Made by a program: the position numbers and the translations under genes. A stretch of 64,000 bases of DNA from Undaria pinnatifida (Eukaryota > Sar > Phaeophyceae > Laminariales > Alariaceae). The stretch is from positions 496,001 to 560,000 of the forward strand of contig JABAKD010000020.1 of assembly GCA_012845835.1 (NCBI GenBank), read 5' to 3'. The notes under the pieces were generated by a model. The model was not told the origin of the DNA, did not search any database, and saw only the letters and a list, made by a program, of their open reading frames with translations. Below, one piece after another: positions 11,405-22,210 of the stretch. Position 1 is the first letter of the stretch. Each line of letters starts with the position of its first letter.

Positions 11405-12598
11405 TCATTGCAAGGTTTTGTTCTTGAGCAACGGAGTACGGTAATTTGGGAGGAAAACCTGTAACAGCGAAAGACGTTTCCGGGAAATTGGAAAGCTTCT
11501 TACTGAGACATTTGTGGAACACAGCACCAACACAAACGGGGTTTGTGAACGAAAGCACGGACAACAAAAATGGGCTACATTGGTGCGACGTACATGCTGC
11601 TTGCCAGCATGTGCTATTTCCTATGAGTCCATCAGTGTATGCAGTGTATGCCAATCGCAGTTATTGAAAATGCGTTAACAATTGTGTAATTTTTCTACCA
11701 ATAGTCAATTTGTTGTTTTTCGCCTCTTTTGCGGGTATTTACCCGGGAATAACCCGTACCCGGGGACTTCTGTGAGTTCTGTACAACCTTACCCGTACCC
11801 GGAACGTCTGTAAGTTCTGTACGACGTTCTTACCCGTACCCCAACTTTCTATTTTCGTTCTGTCTTTAGGGTTCAACACACAAAACCATACCGGGGCATT
11901 TATCCCGGGTATTACCCTACACAGAACTTCTTACTCGGTACTTCTGGGAGTTCTGCACGCCGGTGCCACAAAAACTCGTGGTACGGGTACAGCACGTTTA
12001 TACCTGCCCGAAACTTCTGGAGGTTCTGTACGCGCGTGCCACAATACCCGGTAATTCTGGAAGTTTTGTAAGACTTTCATACCCGTACCCGAAACTTCTG
12101 TGAGTACTGTAAGACCCGTGCCACAATACCCGGAGTACGGGTACAGCATGTATTGTACCCGCCCGGAACTCCTCTAAGTTCTGTGTGCTTGTGCCACAAT
12201 AATACCCGGAACTTCTGGAAGTTCTGTAAGACACCCATACCCGTACCCGAAACTTCTGAAAGTTCTGTAAGACACCCATACCCTTACCCGGAATCCACAA
12301 TCCCTACAGAACTGAAGCATGCAAAATATATAATATAAAAAAAATAAGGTCAGGCCTCGGGATGAGCATGTAGAAAACGTTTGCCCTGGGGTGTATATCT
12401 CAAAAACAGCGTAGACAGTTGGACTTTAGTGCGTGAAAATGAAGAAGATACGTTTCCTCCAATTTCACTTACTTGGGGTGTAGTGTAGGATGGAGCTTTG
12501 TCCCTAGATTCTGCTTCATACTGTACTGAACATGGGCAGGTTAAATCTTCGAATTTTCGCTCGAAAAATTCTACAGACATGCCTTCGAGTACCTCCAA
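11405..12598 (-). CDS. Candidate two-exon gene fragment, product unknown
   Basis: I do not recognise the product. On the minus strand, 12,598-12,473 is a 42-codon block with a CCCAG acceptor in front and a consensus GTAAGTG donor behind. It encodes LEVLEGMSVEFFERKFEDL, then a CPCSVQYEAESRD block. A second block starts at 11,458 after CTGTTACAG, joins in phase 0 and reaches TGA at 11,405. In an alternative frame this region stays open to 11,370. The intron between would contain the 11.7-12.3 kb minisatellite. No start codon exon was identified; ATG at 12,580 is only an internal candidate. The splice signals are good and the protein character is plausible, but support is limited to that. Confidence 0.35.
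11735..12310. repeat. Minisatellite with HSE-like units, array 2
   Basis: About ten units share CATACCCGTACCCGAAACTT and CTGGAAGTTCTGTAAGAC. Units near 12,210 and 12,247 retain the alternating GAA/TTC spacing; others have drifted. It is the same family as 8,425-8,700. Confidence 0.75.
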
Positions 12599-12902
12599 CT
12601 GGGTCGTGCAAAATGCGGCGCATTTTTTTTCTCGCCCCCGCTTTGAAAAAGCCTGAATATTATTGAAAATATTGAAGGCCTGCCATTGGTCGATACAAGT
12701 TTCGCTAGGGCCCGAGGCCGTGACAAAAAAACTGGCCGTGTCATCATCCTCTTACACTGGTCATGGGGGTCAGTCAGTATGTGATACCATGTACCAGGTA
12801 CTAAATAAGATATTCATTTCACTCTTTCAATCAAAGCGGGTTATATATTTAATTATTAGTATCAGTGCACAGAATGATCATTAGGGAAAATCGCCCTGTT
12901 GA

Positions 12903-14135
12903 GGGCCCAGATTAACCCCTTTAGAGCCCCCAAACCCCTCCCTATACTACTTCCAAGTACTTTTTTTCCAAACAGGAGTTCCAGCTGTAAAGGGGAGCAC
13001 GGAAAAGCGTAATTCGATTTATTTTCGTTATTTCATGAAAATACACGAAAAATTCAACTTTGGGTTCTTATCAAGGAACGGCGTAGTGCGTTCTAGGAAA
13101 TGAAAAAATTCAAAAAATGCGAAGGGTCAACGAACACCCGTCCGTGGGCAATGACCTAGGCGAGCGATGGCTCGCGTCCTCCCCGGAGCGCCGCGGCTAG
13201 CGGCAGATTGTTTTTGCCGGCGGCGGCTTGGAGGCTATGGCTCTAGGCGTCTCTTGGGTGGGCTGGCGTGCGGGTGCGCCTTTCTCTAACGGCAGGTGGA
13301 GACCCACCGTCGAAGGAGTCAAAAATGAACAGGCGCAGGCAAATCCCGCACTACCCGGGGTAAAGACAGCGCAAAAAGAGCTGTCGATTCCTGGGTGGCT
13401 ATCTCACCTTCTTGGTTGAACCTTATAGGGATCAGCCAAAGAAGGCCGGCAAGTTCATAGTGTTGACTAAACCGGAGGGGCGAGGTTGACACAAAGTCTG
13501 CGTTCTGCAGATGGACGAAAACTGGTACACAAACGAAAGTGCATGGAGCTCAAGCTTTTTTTACCCGGATCCCCAGGAGGATCTAGAAAAAAAAAAAAAA
13601 AAACTGGTGCCACCCCGTCGCCCGACACGGGCAGCAGCGACGGGGATATAGCGGTCAAACTTCTGAGCGAAGTCATCATGTGGTTGTTGGTCGTGTAACT
13701 TTCGAGGTGCAGAGCGACGAAAAACTGGGTTTGCGGCGGTCTCGATTGTTTTCGAAGCGTCGCAGGCGGTCTACGCTGTGCTAAGGACCTTGGGAGGCCG
13801 CGCTGCGGCTGCTCCGGTGGTCCTACCTCTCGCAAATGGTGGCTTCTCGCCTCTCAATCAGTCGACGACATGGCACCAATTCGCGTGGCCGGCTTCGGTT
13901 ACGCAGAACAAGCCATGTCTAGGTGGACAAACTCCCCAAATTGAATTTCGATTTTCGACTAAATTCGACCGTGAAAGTCTTTTTTTACTTCTTGGTTAAA
14001 TTTGATTTTTCGCAGTAATTCTGAGAAGCCTGCTTGGTGATTCATTATCCGACCAATCAGATGCAAATTAAATAAATTAAATTCTTTGAAAAAAATCGAA
14101 ATGTGATTTTGCAAGTTCCTCGTTAATTCGGGCCC
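12903..14135. mobile_element. PIF/Harbinger-like TIR element, copy A
   Basis: The ends are GGGCCC...GGGCCC, flanked by a 3-bp TGA duplication (12,900-12,902 and 14,136-14,138). The right terminus reads inward as GGGCCCGAATTAACGAGGAA. The left terminus keeps only about 14 bp of it (GGGCCCAGATTAAC) before diverging. The interior is homologous, in reverse orientation, to the element at 14,333-15,144 but carries about 330 bp more. No transposase is visible, so it is non-autonomous. The 3-bp TNA target site and GGGCCC start resemble the PIF/Harbinger superfamily; this is inference. Confidence 0.75.
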
Positions 14136-14332
14136 TGACCCTGACAACCTCCAGGGGAGTCACCGACCTAGACTAGATCTTTCATGAGGATCAAATATGT
14201 ACCACGCGCGAACGACCTTCCGAAAATTTTGTGCAACTACTTGTGTACCTGGTATCATATTAAATTAGCGAAATACGCATGTACCACGCAACTTGCAAAG
14301 TCGAGTTTTAATCATTAAATCGGTCGTACTCA

Positions 14333-15144
14333 GGGCCCATATTAACGAGGAACTTGCCAAATCGAATTTCGATTTTTTTTTATAGAATTTAATTTAATTT
14401 GCATCTGATTGGTCAAGAAATGAATCACCAAGCAGGCATTCTCAGAATTATTACGAAAAACCAAATTCAACAAAGAAGTAAAAAAAGACTTTCTCGGTCG
14501 AATTTAGTCGAAAATCAAAATTGAATTTAGGGAGTTTGTCCACCTAGACATGGCTTGTTCTGTGTAACCGAAGCCGGCCACGCGAAATGGTGCCATGTCG
14601 TCGGCTGATTGAGAGGCGAAAAGCCAACATTGCGAGAGGTAGGACCACCGGAGCAGCTGCAGCGCGGCCTCCGAAGGTCCTTAGCACAGCGTAGACCGGC
14701 TGCGACGCTTTGAAAGCAACCGAGACCGCCGCAAACCCAGTTTTTCGTCGGCCTGCACGTCGAAAGTAACACGACCAACTACCACATGATGACTTCGCTC
14801 AGAAGTTCGACCGCTATATCCCCGTCGCTGCTGCCCGTGTCGGGCGGCGGGGTGGCGCCAGCCCATCCAAGAGATACCTAGAGCCATAGCCTCCAAGCCG
14901 CTACCGGCCAAAAGAATCTGCGGCTAGCCGCGGCGCTCCGGGGAGGACGCGAGCCATCGCTCGCCTCGGTCGTTGCCCATGGGTGTTCGTTGACCCTTTT
15001 GCGTTTTTTGAATTTTTTTATTTCCTAGAACGCACTGCGCCGTTCCTTGATAAGAACCAAAGTTGAATTTTTCGTGTATTTTTCATGAAATAAAAAAAAA
15101 AAAATCGAAATTCGATTTTGCAAGTTCCTCGTTAATTCGGGCCC
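14333..15144. mobile_element. PIF/Harbinger-like TIR element, copy B (opposite orientation)
   Basis: This 812-bp element has roughly 45-bp terminal inverted repeats starting GGGCCC and containing AACGAGGAACTTGC and AAATCGAATTTCGA. It is flanked by TCA on both sides (14,330-14,332 and 15,145-15,147). It is an internally deleted relative of copy A. With A it forms a large imperfect inverted repeat around a ~200-bp spacer. A third, interrupted copy starts at 61,621. Confidence 0.85.
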
Positions 15145-16119
15145 TCACAGCTGACGTTCTTCAATTTTTACAGAATTCACTCTTTGACTCTTGAATTAAA
15201 CTCGAACGATCCCAAACAGCAAGCCGCAAGACAGGGGGTTATAAATCTTGCGAGGGGGGCTTTTTGGTTGAAGTTGATCCTGTATCCTGCAAGCAGCAAG
15301 CCAGTTTTCATTGATTGCCCCCCACACCCCACCCGCCCCACACAACGATATCACTTCCCCCTCCGAACGCTCTACATCAATCACCACCCAGCCCTGTAGG
15401 GCACGGACACGAGGTAGAAGATGCGGCTGCGCCACCATAGCTAGGCCGGGAGGGCCCTCTCTCGGCTGTGCTGTGGTGGGCTACTACTACCACAGCAGCT
15501 GCAGCTGCTGTGTCTTCTTCGCGTTTGTCGCCATACACACCCGTGCTCTTGTCTTTGGTTGTGTGTGTCGCCACACGCCCGCCCTTGTTTTACTCATCAT
15601 CATGTATGTGTCTCGCGTTTTCCGTGTTACTACAATCGTGCGTAGCCGCGTCCTAGCGGCAGATGGCAACCACGTGTGAAAGGCTGCCGGACAGCAGCAC
15701 TGGTGAAGTTCTGTGAAGGTGCGCGCACGTGCGTGCGCACACGGTGGCACTACTCCAAAATGCATCTCGAGGACTGCTCACACAAAAGACGAATGCCGTC
15801 TGTCCCCCAGTTTTTAGGACACAACACCCCGATCTACGAAGAAGGCACATTGATTTCTGCTGTCACAGCAGTTATGCAAGAATGTTGCCGGAAATTTCCG
15901 CCAAGAATTTTCCCAGAAAATCGTGGTGGGCATACTTAGTGATGAAAAAAAAAGGTTTCCAATTACATTGCAGGCATTGTTCCTATCGGACCTGGAAGGC
16001 GTTATACACTCTCGATTTACTCTACAACCACCCTATAAAAAAAATGGAAGTGCAACGAAAAATTTACACTACAACCACCCCCTTTTATTGCGAGCGGCAT
16101 TCGTGGGGGAGAGAATTTC
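15145..16119. other. No gene recognised
   Basis: Low-complexity CACAC/GTGTG-rich and CAGCTG-rich sequence. A short piece at 15,148-15,178 resembles the CAGCTGACGTTCTT part of the dispersed exon-like repeat. Long frames on the plus strand run into the TIR-element copy that follows and are not credible genes. Confidence 0.4.
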
Positions 16120-16482
16120 GGGTTTTTTACTTGAACCAGCCTGCAACTTCGGCGGCTTCGGGCCAGGTCCAACGCCGCAACGCCACCTATCCGCTTAAAC
16201 GAGGATTGGTCGCGCGTGAAGCATGCGTCGTTGAGAAAGCACAACGCACAAACAGCTTCCAACAACTTTCGACTGCCATTCAGCAACAAACAGCACGCCC
16301 TAGGACCGACCGCCTCCAAAAAGGGCACAAAACTTCATCAAAATCGACTCGACAAACGATAAAATCGACTCGACTGATAACAAGGAGGCCTAGGAAAACA
16401 AACCCAGTCGAAACGATTGGTCGAAAGAAGTCAATCAAGTTCAGTCGGAAAAGGCCCTTTCCGACTTGTTTAGTCTAAGAAG
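16120..16482 (+). mobile_element. TIR element (CAGTCG family), right-half copy
   Basis: It parallels the right half of the complete element at 59,428-60,160. Shared landmarks are CTTTCGACTGCCATACAGCA-like sequence, a GGGCACAAAA run, tandem AAAATCGACTCGACTGA boxes, and CCAGTCGAAA near the end. It abuts the downstream (intronic) side of the bHLH exon. Confidence 0.6.
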
Positions 16483-16551
16483 GAATTGGCCTAAATGAGA
16501 GTCAACGGTGGGACGGTGGCAAGCAAATGACCGACGGTGACCGCGACTTGC

Positions 16552-16965
16552 CTTCAACTTGTCGATAACGTCGCTGATTTTCTGGGCCCGCTGCTGCTCG
16601 CGCCCATTCCTCGCTGCGCGCGTTGAATTATGCGCAATCGCCAGCATATCTTCTGCCTTCCCGCCGCCATTGTTGTTGTTGCTGCTGCTGGCGCCGGCCA
16701 GCACGTCGAAAGCTCCCGCGCCAGGCACACAGAGCGTTCCGTATCCGATGCCGTCGGCTACGTTGGGGAATGCCATGGCCGCCGGGGGAGGGTAGGCGCC
16801 GACCGGTGGGGCAGCTGGCTGTTGGTTGGATAGCTCGGGGAAGCCTCCGTCCCAGTCGACGTTAATCCTGGGAAGTGTTGGCAGGGTTTGAAGGGAGTTC
16901 ATGTCGACCGCGAGATCGGGGTCGAAGAGATTGAGGCCATCTTGGCCCGTCGCACCGTAGTCCAT
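16552..16965 (-). CDS. bHLH-type transcription factor, 5' coding exon
   Basis: bHLH proteins bind E-box-like DNA as dimers in the nucleus. ATG at 16,965 opens a 138-codon exon. The N-terminal half is acidic/hydrophobic (DGLNLFDPDLAVDMN) and then Pro/Ala- and Asn/Gly-rich, as in activation regions. At residues ~113-136 it reads TRAARNGREQQRAQKISDVI, a basic region plus helix 1 matching the RNxREQxRxxKIxxxIxxL pattern of diatom and oomycete bHLH proteins. The exon appears to end at AAG|GCAAGTC (16,552/16,551), a non-canonical GC donor. Loop and helix 2 must lie on a downstream exon, which I could not find; a TIR element lies just beyond. An unspliced reading runs on into that element and lacks helix 2. 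Confidence 0.7.
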
Positions 16966-17329
16966 AGTTTTATTGTCACGTCTGGAGCGGGCGAGAGGCC
17001 GAGAGCGAGCGCAAGAGCGAGCGACAGAGAGAGGGACGGTGTGTATGGTACGCAACCGTTCTAGCAGCAGTCCGGATGCCCTTATCAAAGAATATCATGG
17101 ACGTTAGAAAACAAGGTACCTGATCCTGGTACAGCAGTACATAGCAGTAGCCAGTAGCTGCTACAGCGTAACAAGAGAGGAAAAAAAGGTCAAGTACTCG
17201 CAGAGCGAAAAAAAGGATCGCAGAACGCAATTCGAAGAAGGTGTTGCTTTCTGGAGTGCGGCTCGGTAGTCGAGTGCTTCTAAGGGTTCGCGCGGGGAGC
17301 CTTTTAATTAGGCGGGCTAGGTGGCGGCT

Positions 17330-17356
17330 GTGGTGGCTGTTACCCCATCGAGGCAC

Positions 17357-17387
<31 letters not shown>

Positions 17388-17530
17388 AGCCGCGACCGGA
17401 ATACAGCTTCACCGGGGTTATTACAGAAGTAGGTGAAACCATCTGTGCTGGCGTTCAACGAGATGGTGTGCCACATCACCCGCTTCAAAATCACGATTCC
17501 ATCTTCGAACTGAAAAGCTATCACTCACCG
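17330..17530 (-). other. Poly-Gln-encoding CAG tract, possible upstream exon
   Basis: On the minus strand an open frame upstream of the bHLH exon contains about ten Gln codons (CTG/TTG repeats on the plus strand, 17,359-17,390) within plausible protein sequence (WHTISLNASTDGFTYFCNNP). A donor-like GTGAGTG lies at about 17,530. It could belong to the bHLH gene's 5' region or be untranslated leader. No start or splice link is established. Confidence 0.25.
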
Positions 17531-17551
17531 TCGCCGCCATTCTGCGGTTCT

Positions 17552-17749
17552 CTAGGGCCATTTCCGTCCGGCCCCGATCCTAATACCCTTGCCGTAGCTC
17601 GTTCGGCAGAGCGCCCGAGGTTCGACGCTGACAAGGTCGATTGATTCGTGTGCGCTACGCGCGATGGGTATCAATATGCATGGACCAATAAAGAGCAAAG
17701 CAGCCACAGCAACTCCAGAAATTTGTGCCGTCTGGAAGCTGCGAGCCAT
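17552..17749 (-). CDS. Small membrane or secreted protein candidate
   Basis: A 65-codon frame starts at ATG 17,749. Its N-terminus has the hydrophobic stretch ISGVAVAALLFIGPCILIPI, long enough for a signal peptide or a single membrane segment, followed by a short charged tail ending in IRIGAGRKWP. No family is recognised. It lies upstream of the bHLH exon on the same strand and could instead be part of a leader. Support is composition only. Confidence 0.25.
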   Translation of the reverse strand: MARSFQTAQISGVAVAALLFIGPCILIPIARSAHESIDLVSVEPRALCRTSYGKGIRIGAGRKWP

Positions 17750-17824
17750 GCCCAAGCGCGAAACTTACCCGATTGCGGTATCCCGCTAGTAGTCTCTGCT
17801 CTCAGTTGGAAGGAGTTTGAACGG

Positions 17825-18069
17825 CTGCTACTGTTGATGCTGTTGTTGTTGTTGATGCTGCTGCTCCTGCTGCTGCCGCTGTCTGTCTGTCTGTAGTCTC
17901 CACTCCCTGAACGACAGACAACAGAGACCTACCAAGCCAGCAGCCGGCGTCATCCCGCCCGGTGCCGGTTCAGTTCGAATAGGCCACACGTCATGTCTGA
18001 CATGGCAGCACGCTTGCAACTTCAGGTGAAAAAATCACCAATAGACCGACCACAAAAAAAAATAATTCC

Positions 18070-18105
<36 letters not shown>

Positions 18106-18135
18106 TGTTCTCCGTTCTCCGTTTTACGTCCTCCG
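17825..18135. repeat. Microsatellite (CTG/TTG)n and heptamer minisatellite (GTTCTCC)n
   Basis: 17,825-17,893 is a CTG/TTG-rich simple repeat. 18,066-18,135 consists of about ten nearly exact GTTCTCC units with a few variants. The CAG-type frame through the first (minus strand) is simple-sequence and not taken as a gene. Confidence 0.8.
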
Positions 18136-18297
18136 TTCTCTTGGTTTCGCTGTTCCCGCACAAAAAGAAATATTTTCGAAATTATAGGGACCATATAGGG
18201 ACCGTTCAAGACCATTTAACATTAAAATTTTAGGCGCCATCCGCAAACAAGCGATACGTATTTCCTGCGGAGACCCGAAATACTATCCTTATTAATT

Positions 18298-20010
18298 AAT
18301 ACGCTAAGGATGGTCGTGAAGGTGGTCGTGACGTTTTGGATCTTTGAAAAATATCTTGGTTAAAACATCCTTATTACGCTAAGGATGGTCGTGAAGGTGG
18401 TCGTGACGTTTTGGATCTTTGAAAAATATCTTGGTTAAAACACCCCCCCCAAAAAAGCGGCGACTCCCGAGCTCCACTCGGCCTCAGGCGGCCTCGCGGT
18501 GCCGCCACGTCCCATCCGCACAGCAGCACTACGACATGCCGGCGAAAGAACGGCCGTCGGTGCCCCACCTCGGCGAGGGGGGAGCGTGGAAATCGCCCTC
18601 CCGGGGACGGCTCGCTTGCCCCCCCCCTGCTTTTTCTTCGTCGCTGCCTGCTAATTTTTTTTTTTCGAACTCCCAACTATATTGTGAGGAAGACTAAAAA
18701 TGTTGAACAACAAATGCTACTCGAGTTATTGCTTTTTGGCCACTTGGGCCATGGACACAGCCATGGACACGAGACCACAAGCGCGCCTGCGTCAACAGCA
18801 ATCACACAACACCAGGACCAAACACAGCAGCGTCCAGCCGTCGCCGCTCGCCGTGCGCAGAATTGGCAAAGCGAGCGCTTTTGGCTTGGCCTAACCAGCC
18901 CGAGAGCATTGTAACCAACAAATCGGCTGCTGCTCGCCTGTCAGGTGTATTGCTCTAGGTACTGCTGCATTGCTGCACTGCTGTACTGGGTAGGTTCGTG
19001 GGTGCATGGTGGGTGGTGTTCTGCTGTGCTGTACGTACTACTGCACTGCTGTTCTGATGTACGTACTGCTGCACTGCTGTTCTGATGTACGTACTGCTGC
19101 ACTGCTGTTCTGCTGTATGTAGTAAAGGTTTGGTCGGTGGATGGGTGAAGCGTGCACTGCGTCGTCCGTGGTGGGTGGGTGGGCCGTTCTGTACGTGGGA
19201 GTCTTTTTTTTGCTGTTTCCTGTTTCATAAGAACCAACCAACTAACTGCGCCCCGCGTACCAGGTGTATACTGCTGTATGTACTGCTGCACAGCTGTTCT
19301 GATGTACGTACTGCTGCATGCACTGCTGTTCTGCTGTGCTGTACGTACTGCGGCACTGCTGTTCTGCTGTATGTAGTAAAGGTTTGGTCGGTGGGTGGGT
19401 GGAGGGTGCACTGCGTCGTCCGTGGTGAGTGGGTGGACCGTTCTGTACGCGGGAGTCTGTTTTTTTGCTGTTTCCTGTTTCATAAGAACCAACCAACCAA
19501 CTGCGCCCCGCGTACCAGGTGTATACTGCAGCAGCTGTAAGTACTGCTGCACGGGTGTTCTGATGTACGGACTGCTGCACTGCTGTTCTGCTGTATGTAG
19601 TAAAGGTTTGGTCGGTGGGTGGGTGGAGGGTGCACTGCGTTGTCCGTGGTTGGTGGGTGGGCCGTTCTGTACGTGGGAGTCTTTTTGCGTCCTGTGGGAG
19701 ATGAACCCTTTTTTTTGTTTCTACAATTAAATACCGGCCTCCCACTCACTGGTGCTTGGGAGTACCACCGTCCCCACTGCTGCACTCCTCTGTCCTTTAC
19801 TACCGTACGTACTACTGCTGCCGTGTTATCTTTTTTGTTTTGCAAAACTTACATACAGAGGATGATACCTTTATTTACTAGCGTACGTACGGCGGCATTG
19901 TCGTACTGCCCTGTTATTATTTTGTTATTTTAGTACTTAATACAGAGAATACAGCACCAATTTGTTTTTGTCCGCCATACCGGCCGGCAACTGGCATATT
20001 TCGGGAGTAC
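18298..20010 (+). repeat. ~1.6-kb duplicated segment, copy 1
   Basis: From ACGCTAAGGATGGTCGTGA to TTTCGGGAGTACCACTAGT this segment is repeated in direct orientation at 47,580-49,140 with high identity. The first 70 bp are tandemly doubled here (18,298 and 18,371). Inside, 19,020-19,720 holds three ~230-250-bp tandem units, each with AAAGGTTTGGTCGGTGG and a GTACTGCTGCACTGCTGTTC-like repeat. Both copies end in TA-rich simple sequence, which fits a retroposon tail but does not prove it. Long minus-strand frames rich in Gln/Ala/Val come from the CTG-like repeats and look artefactual. Confidence 0.85.
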
Positions 20011-20028
20011 CACTAGTTATTATTAAAA

Positions 20029-20331
20029 AAACCCTAACCCTACCCTAAATTATAGCAAAAAGAAAAGAATTGGGGAAACGATGGGAAACGTAATATAAAA
20101 CGCGTGGAACGCGAAAAAGAAAAAAAACGACCCCAAAAAGCCCACCAGGCGTATAATTGCACGTACGTGCAACGTTTTTAGAATTGCACGTAAACTCAGT
20201 ACAACCCCTGCCGACCTCGAGAGAAGAACGAGAGCCCCCCAAAGGATTGGGTTGGGGTTAGGGTTAGGGTTAGGGTTAGGTTTAGGGTTAGGGTTAGGTT
20301 TAGGGTTAGGGTTGGGGTTAGGGTTAGGGTC
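20029..20331. repeat. Interstitial telomere-like repeats
   Basis: 20,249-20,331 is about thirteen TTAGGG units with TTTAGGG and TTGGGG variants. 20,029-20,046 carries CCCTAACCCTACCCTAAA, the opposite orientation. These are TTAGGG-type telomeric arrays facing each other about 200 bp apart, embedded in other sequence, so not a chromosome end. Confidence 0.85.
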
Positions 20332-20485
20332 GTGTCTGGGGTCGGCATGGGTCTGGGCAGCGTAACCGTCGTTTTGTTGTGCGGACCAGGACATAGGGAG
20401 CCGCCATACATAAAATCGCTATTGAATCCACGTGCAAATCTGAAAAACCTTGCACGTACGTGCAATTTCACGGGAGCCCCAAAAA
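20130..20485. repeat. Inverted repeat bracketing the telomere-like array
   Basis: A ~45-bp unit at 20,150-20,195 contains the perfect 16-bp palindrome TTGCACGTACGTGCAA followed by GTTTTT and TTGCACGT. It recurs inverted at 20,425-20,470, with the palindrome at 20,157-20,172 and 20,450-20,465. A CCCCAAAAAGCC word lies on both outer sides. The pair flanks the TTAGGG array at 20,249-20,331. Confidence 0.75.
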
Positions 20486-20640
20486 GCCTGAAAATCTTGA
20501 CGAACAAAAATAACAACGATAAACGCGGTGGATTTTTTTTCGCGCTCCATCCAAACGACGCGCTTGGTCGCTTTATTAGGGGGTGTAGAGCTTCACAGAG
20601 TGGCAATCCGAGCAAAACTCAGACCTCCGGAGGGTTGACA

Positions 20641-22209
20641 ATGAACGTTACCCTGGCTGCCCAGCCGAGAGAGGTCATGAAGAGCGGCAAGTATGAGCGC
20701 AAACTCGATTATTTCGGCGACCGCGAGTATGTGGTGGAACACTCTTGGAAAAAGCACCCGAAAGGACTTCAGCTGAACTAAAGAGCTGCTTGGTGCGGGA
20801 CGGGAGGAGAGGGAAAGCCGTCCCACCAGCGTGGTCAACAAAATCGAAGCTTTGTCTGCTGCAGGCAAGGCTGCGGCTGAAGAACTCGTGGCAGTGCGTC
20901 GAGAAAAACACGTCAAATCCCATCCCGAAGCGCGACGACCGAGGCGCAGCGTCGAGGTCGAGGCATGCCCAATAACTGCAGCGGTGCGCGATGGGGATTA
21001 TGTCGCAACGAGGACCCGCGGCGCAATTTCGACGACTACACCAATCGCTTCGCCAACCGACAAAGAGGTATGTAAGATTATTGATATCAAGCGGCACAGT
21101 CAGTGTGTGAGACAACCTGTGCTTGTCTTTCTGTCCAAAGCAGCAGCGTGTGCCACGGGCTACTTCACTGCTGTGTGAATCAATCTTGTGTGTGTTACTT
21201 CTGTATGCTTCGTACAGGTACGTACCTACTCGTACGAATGTAAGTTGCTTGGTTGAGACTTTCGTGTAAGGCCTTGAGGACATGTACTCGTGGAATACCG
21301 ACTGAGCGACGCGCTCTGTGTGTGAGACAAACCGTGGCTTGTCTTCGTGCCCACAGCAGCAGCGTGTGTCAATTAGGGTTCTTTGCTGTTGTATGTATCT
21401 ATGTCGCGTGTATGTTTAGATCGTATCTCACAGCAGCAGTGCGCTTTTAATACTCTTCTTGCGAGTTGTGTTGCTGTTAGAGTGTGCACGATCTGCCAAG
21501 TAGTCGACGCGACGTAGTATGCCGACTACTCCGTCGAACCTCTGGTTGAGATCTTACGTTTAGGGTCAGCAAGGTTTATACACGCACTCGTAGAGTACTG
21601 GGTGCTGCTCGTGCTGCAGTATTTACAGAGTCACCGTCCTTATCTCTGGTGTTGTACTCATGCCTACAAGCACGTTGAAGTGTTGATTGCTCCGCCATCA
21701 GTGTTGCTGACCTCCGAACTGGCTGTTGTGTGGTGTGTCGCTCACAGGAGGAAGAGGAAGACTGGAGAAAGCAGTCTGCGCCAATGTTCGTGGAAGCGAT
21801 GAAAAGCATGGCGACGGATAACGTGGTGGGTTTGTTGGAATCTTTGGGTATGAAGGCTGGGAAAGACATGCGCCAGAGGTTCGAAGTCATGGATGTGGAA
21901 GCCGCATTGGCGACCGCGTTGAAGGGAGCCTTGAGGAACGCAAGCATGATAAACAACACCAACAAGGGGAGTGAAACGTGGCAGACAATTCTTACGGCTG
22001 CCGCACACGACGACGGCGACGAGCCTTCAACAGTGACGGGCAAACGCAAGGCCGACTATCTCGAGGTTCGCCAGAACTTGTTCTCTGAGGCACTTCATCG
22101 GGCGCTGCAGTTGCAAGTCGAGTTGACCCCGGACGCCGCAATCGCTGCTGGAACCTACTGGTACAAGCCTCGTACTAGGAGGAGAGACGCGTCCAGTCCA
22201 GACGGTTGA
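20641..22209 (+). CDS. Two-exon acidic protein upstream of the transposase-like ORF
   Basis: I do not recognise the family. An open block from ATG 20,641 (contains DYFGDREYVVEHSWKKH) reaches a stop near 20,779. The downstream block continues in another frame, so a 1-bp lesion or unseen splice lies there. That block (VVNKIEALSAAGKAAAEELV) ends at a GTATGTAAG donor after 21,067. The acceptor CTCACAG at 21,747 opens the next exon, and both join in phase 0, giving DKE|EEEEDW across a 680-bp intron. Exon 2 (21,748-22,209) is helical and charged (EAMKSMATDNVVGLLESLGM) with a possible nuclear-targeting KRK, and ends at TGA 22,207. The next ORF starts 2 bp later in another frame, suggesting a second ORF of the same element or a frameshifted continuation. 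Confidence 0.55.
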
Positions 22210-22210
22210 C

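Noticed and set aside
15729..16478. 249-codon plus-strand open frame
   Set aside because: Its second half lies in a TIR-element copy whose relatives at 7.6 and 59.5 kb do not keep the frame. Composition is not protein-like.
18941..19845. Long minus-strand frames rich in Gln, Ala, Val and Tyr (also at 48,109-48,674)
   Set aside because: They arise from GTACTGCTGCACTGCTGTT-type tandem repeats. Several frames are open at once and the two duplicated copies break at different places.
20249..20331. Chromosome end
   Set aside because: TTAGGG units continue into ordinary sequence on both sides and are flanked by inverted repeats, so this is interstitial.
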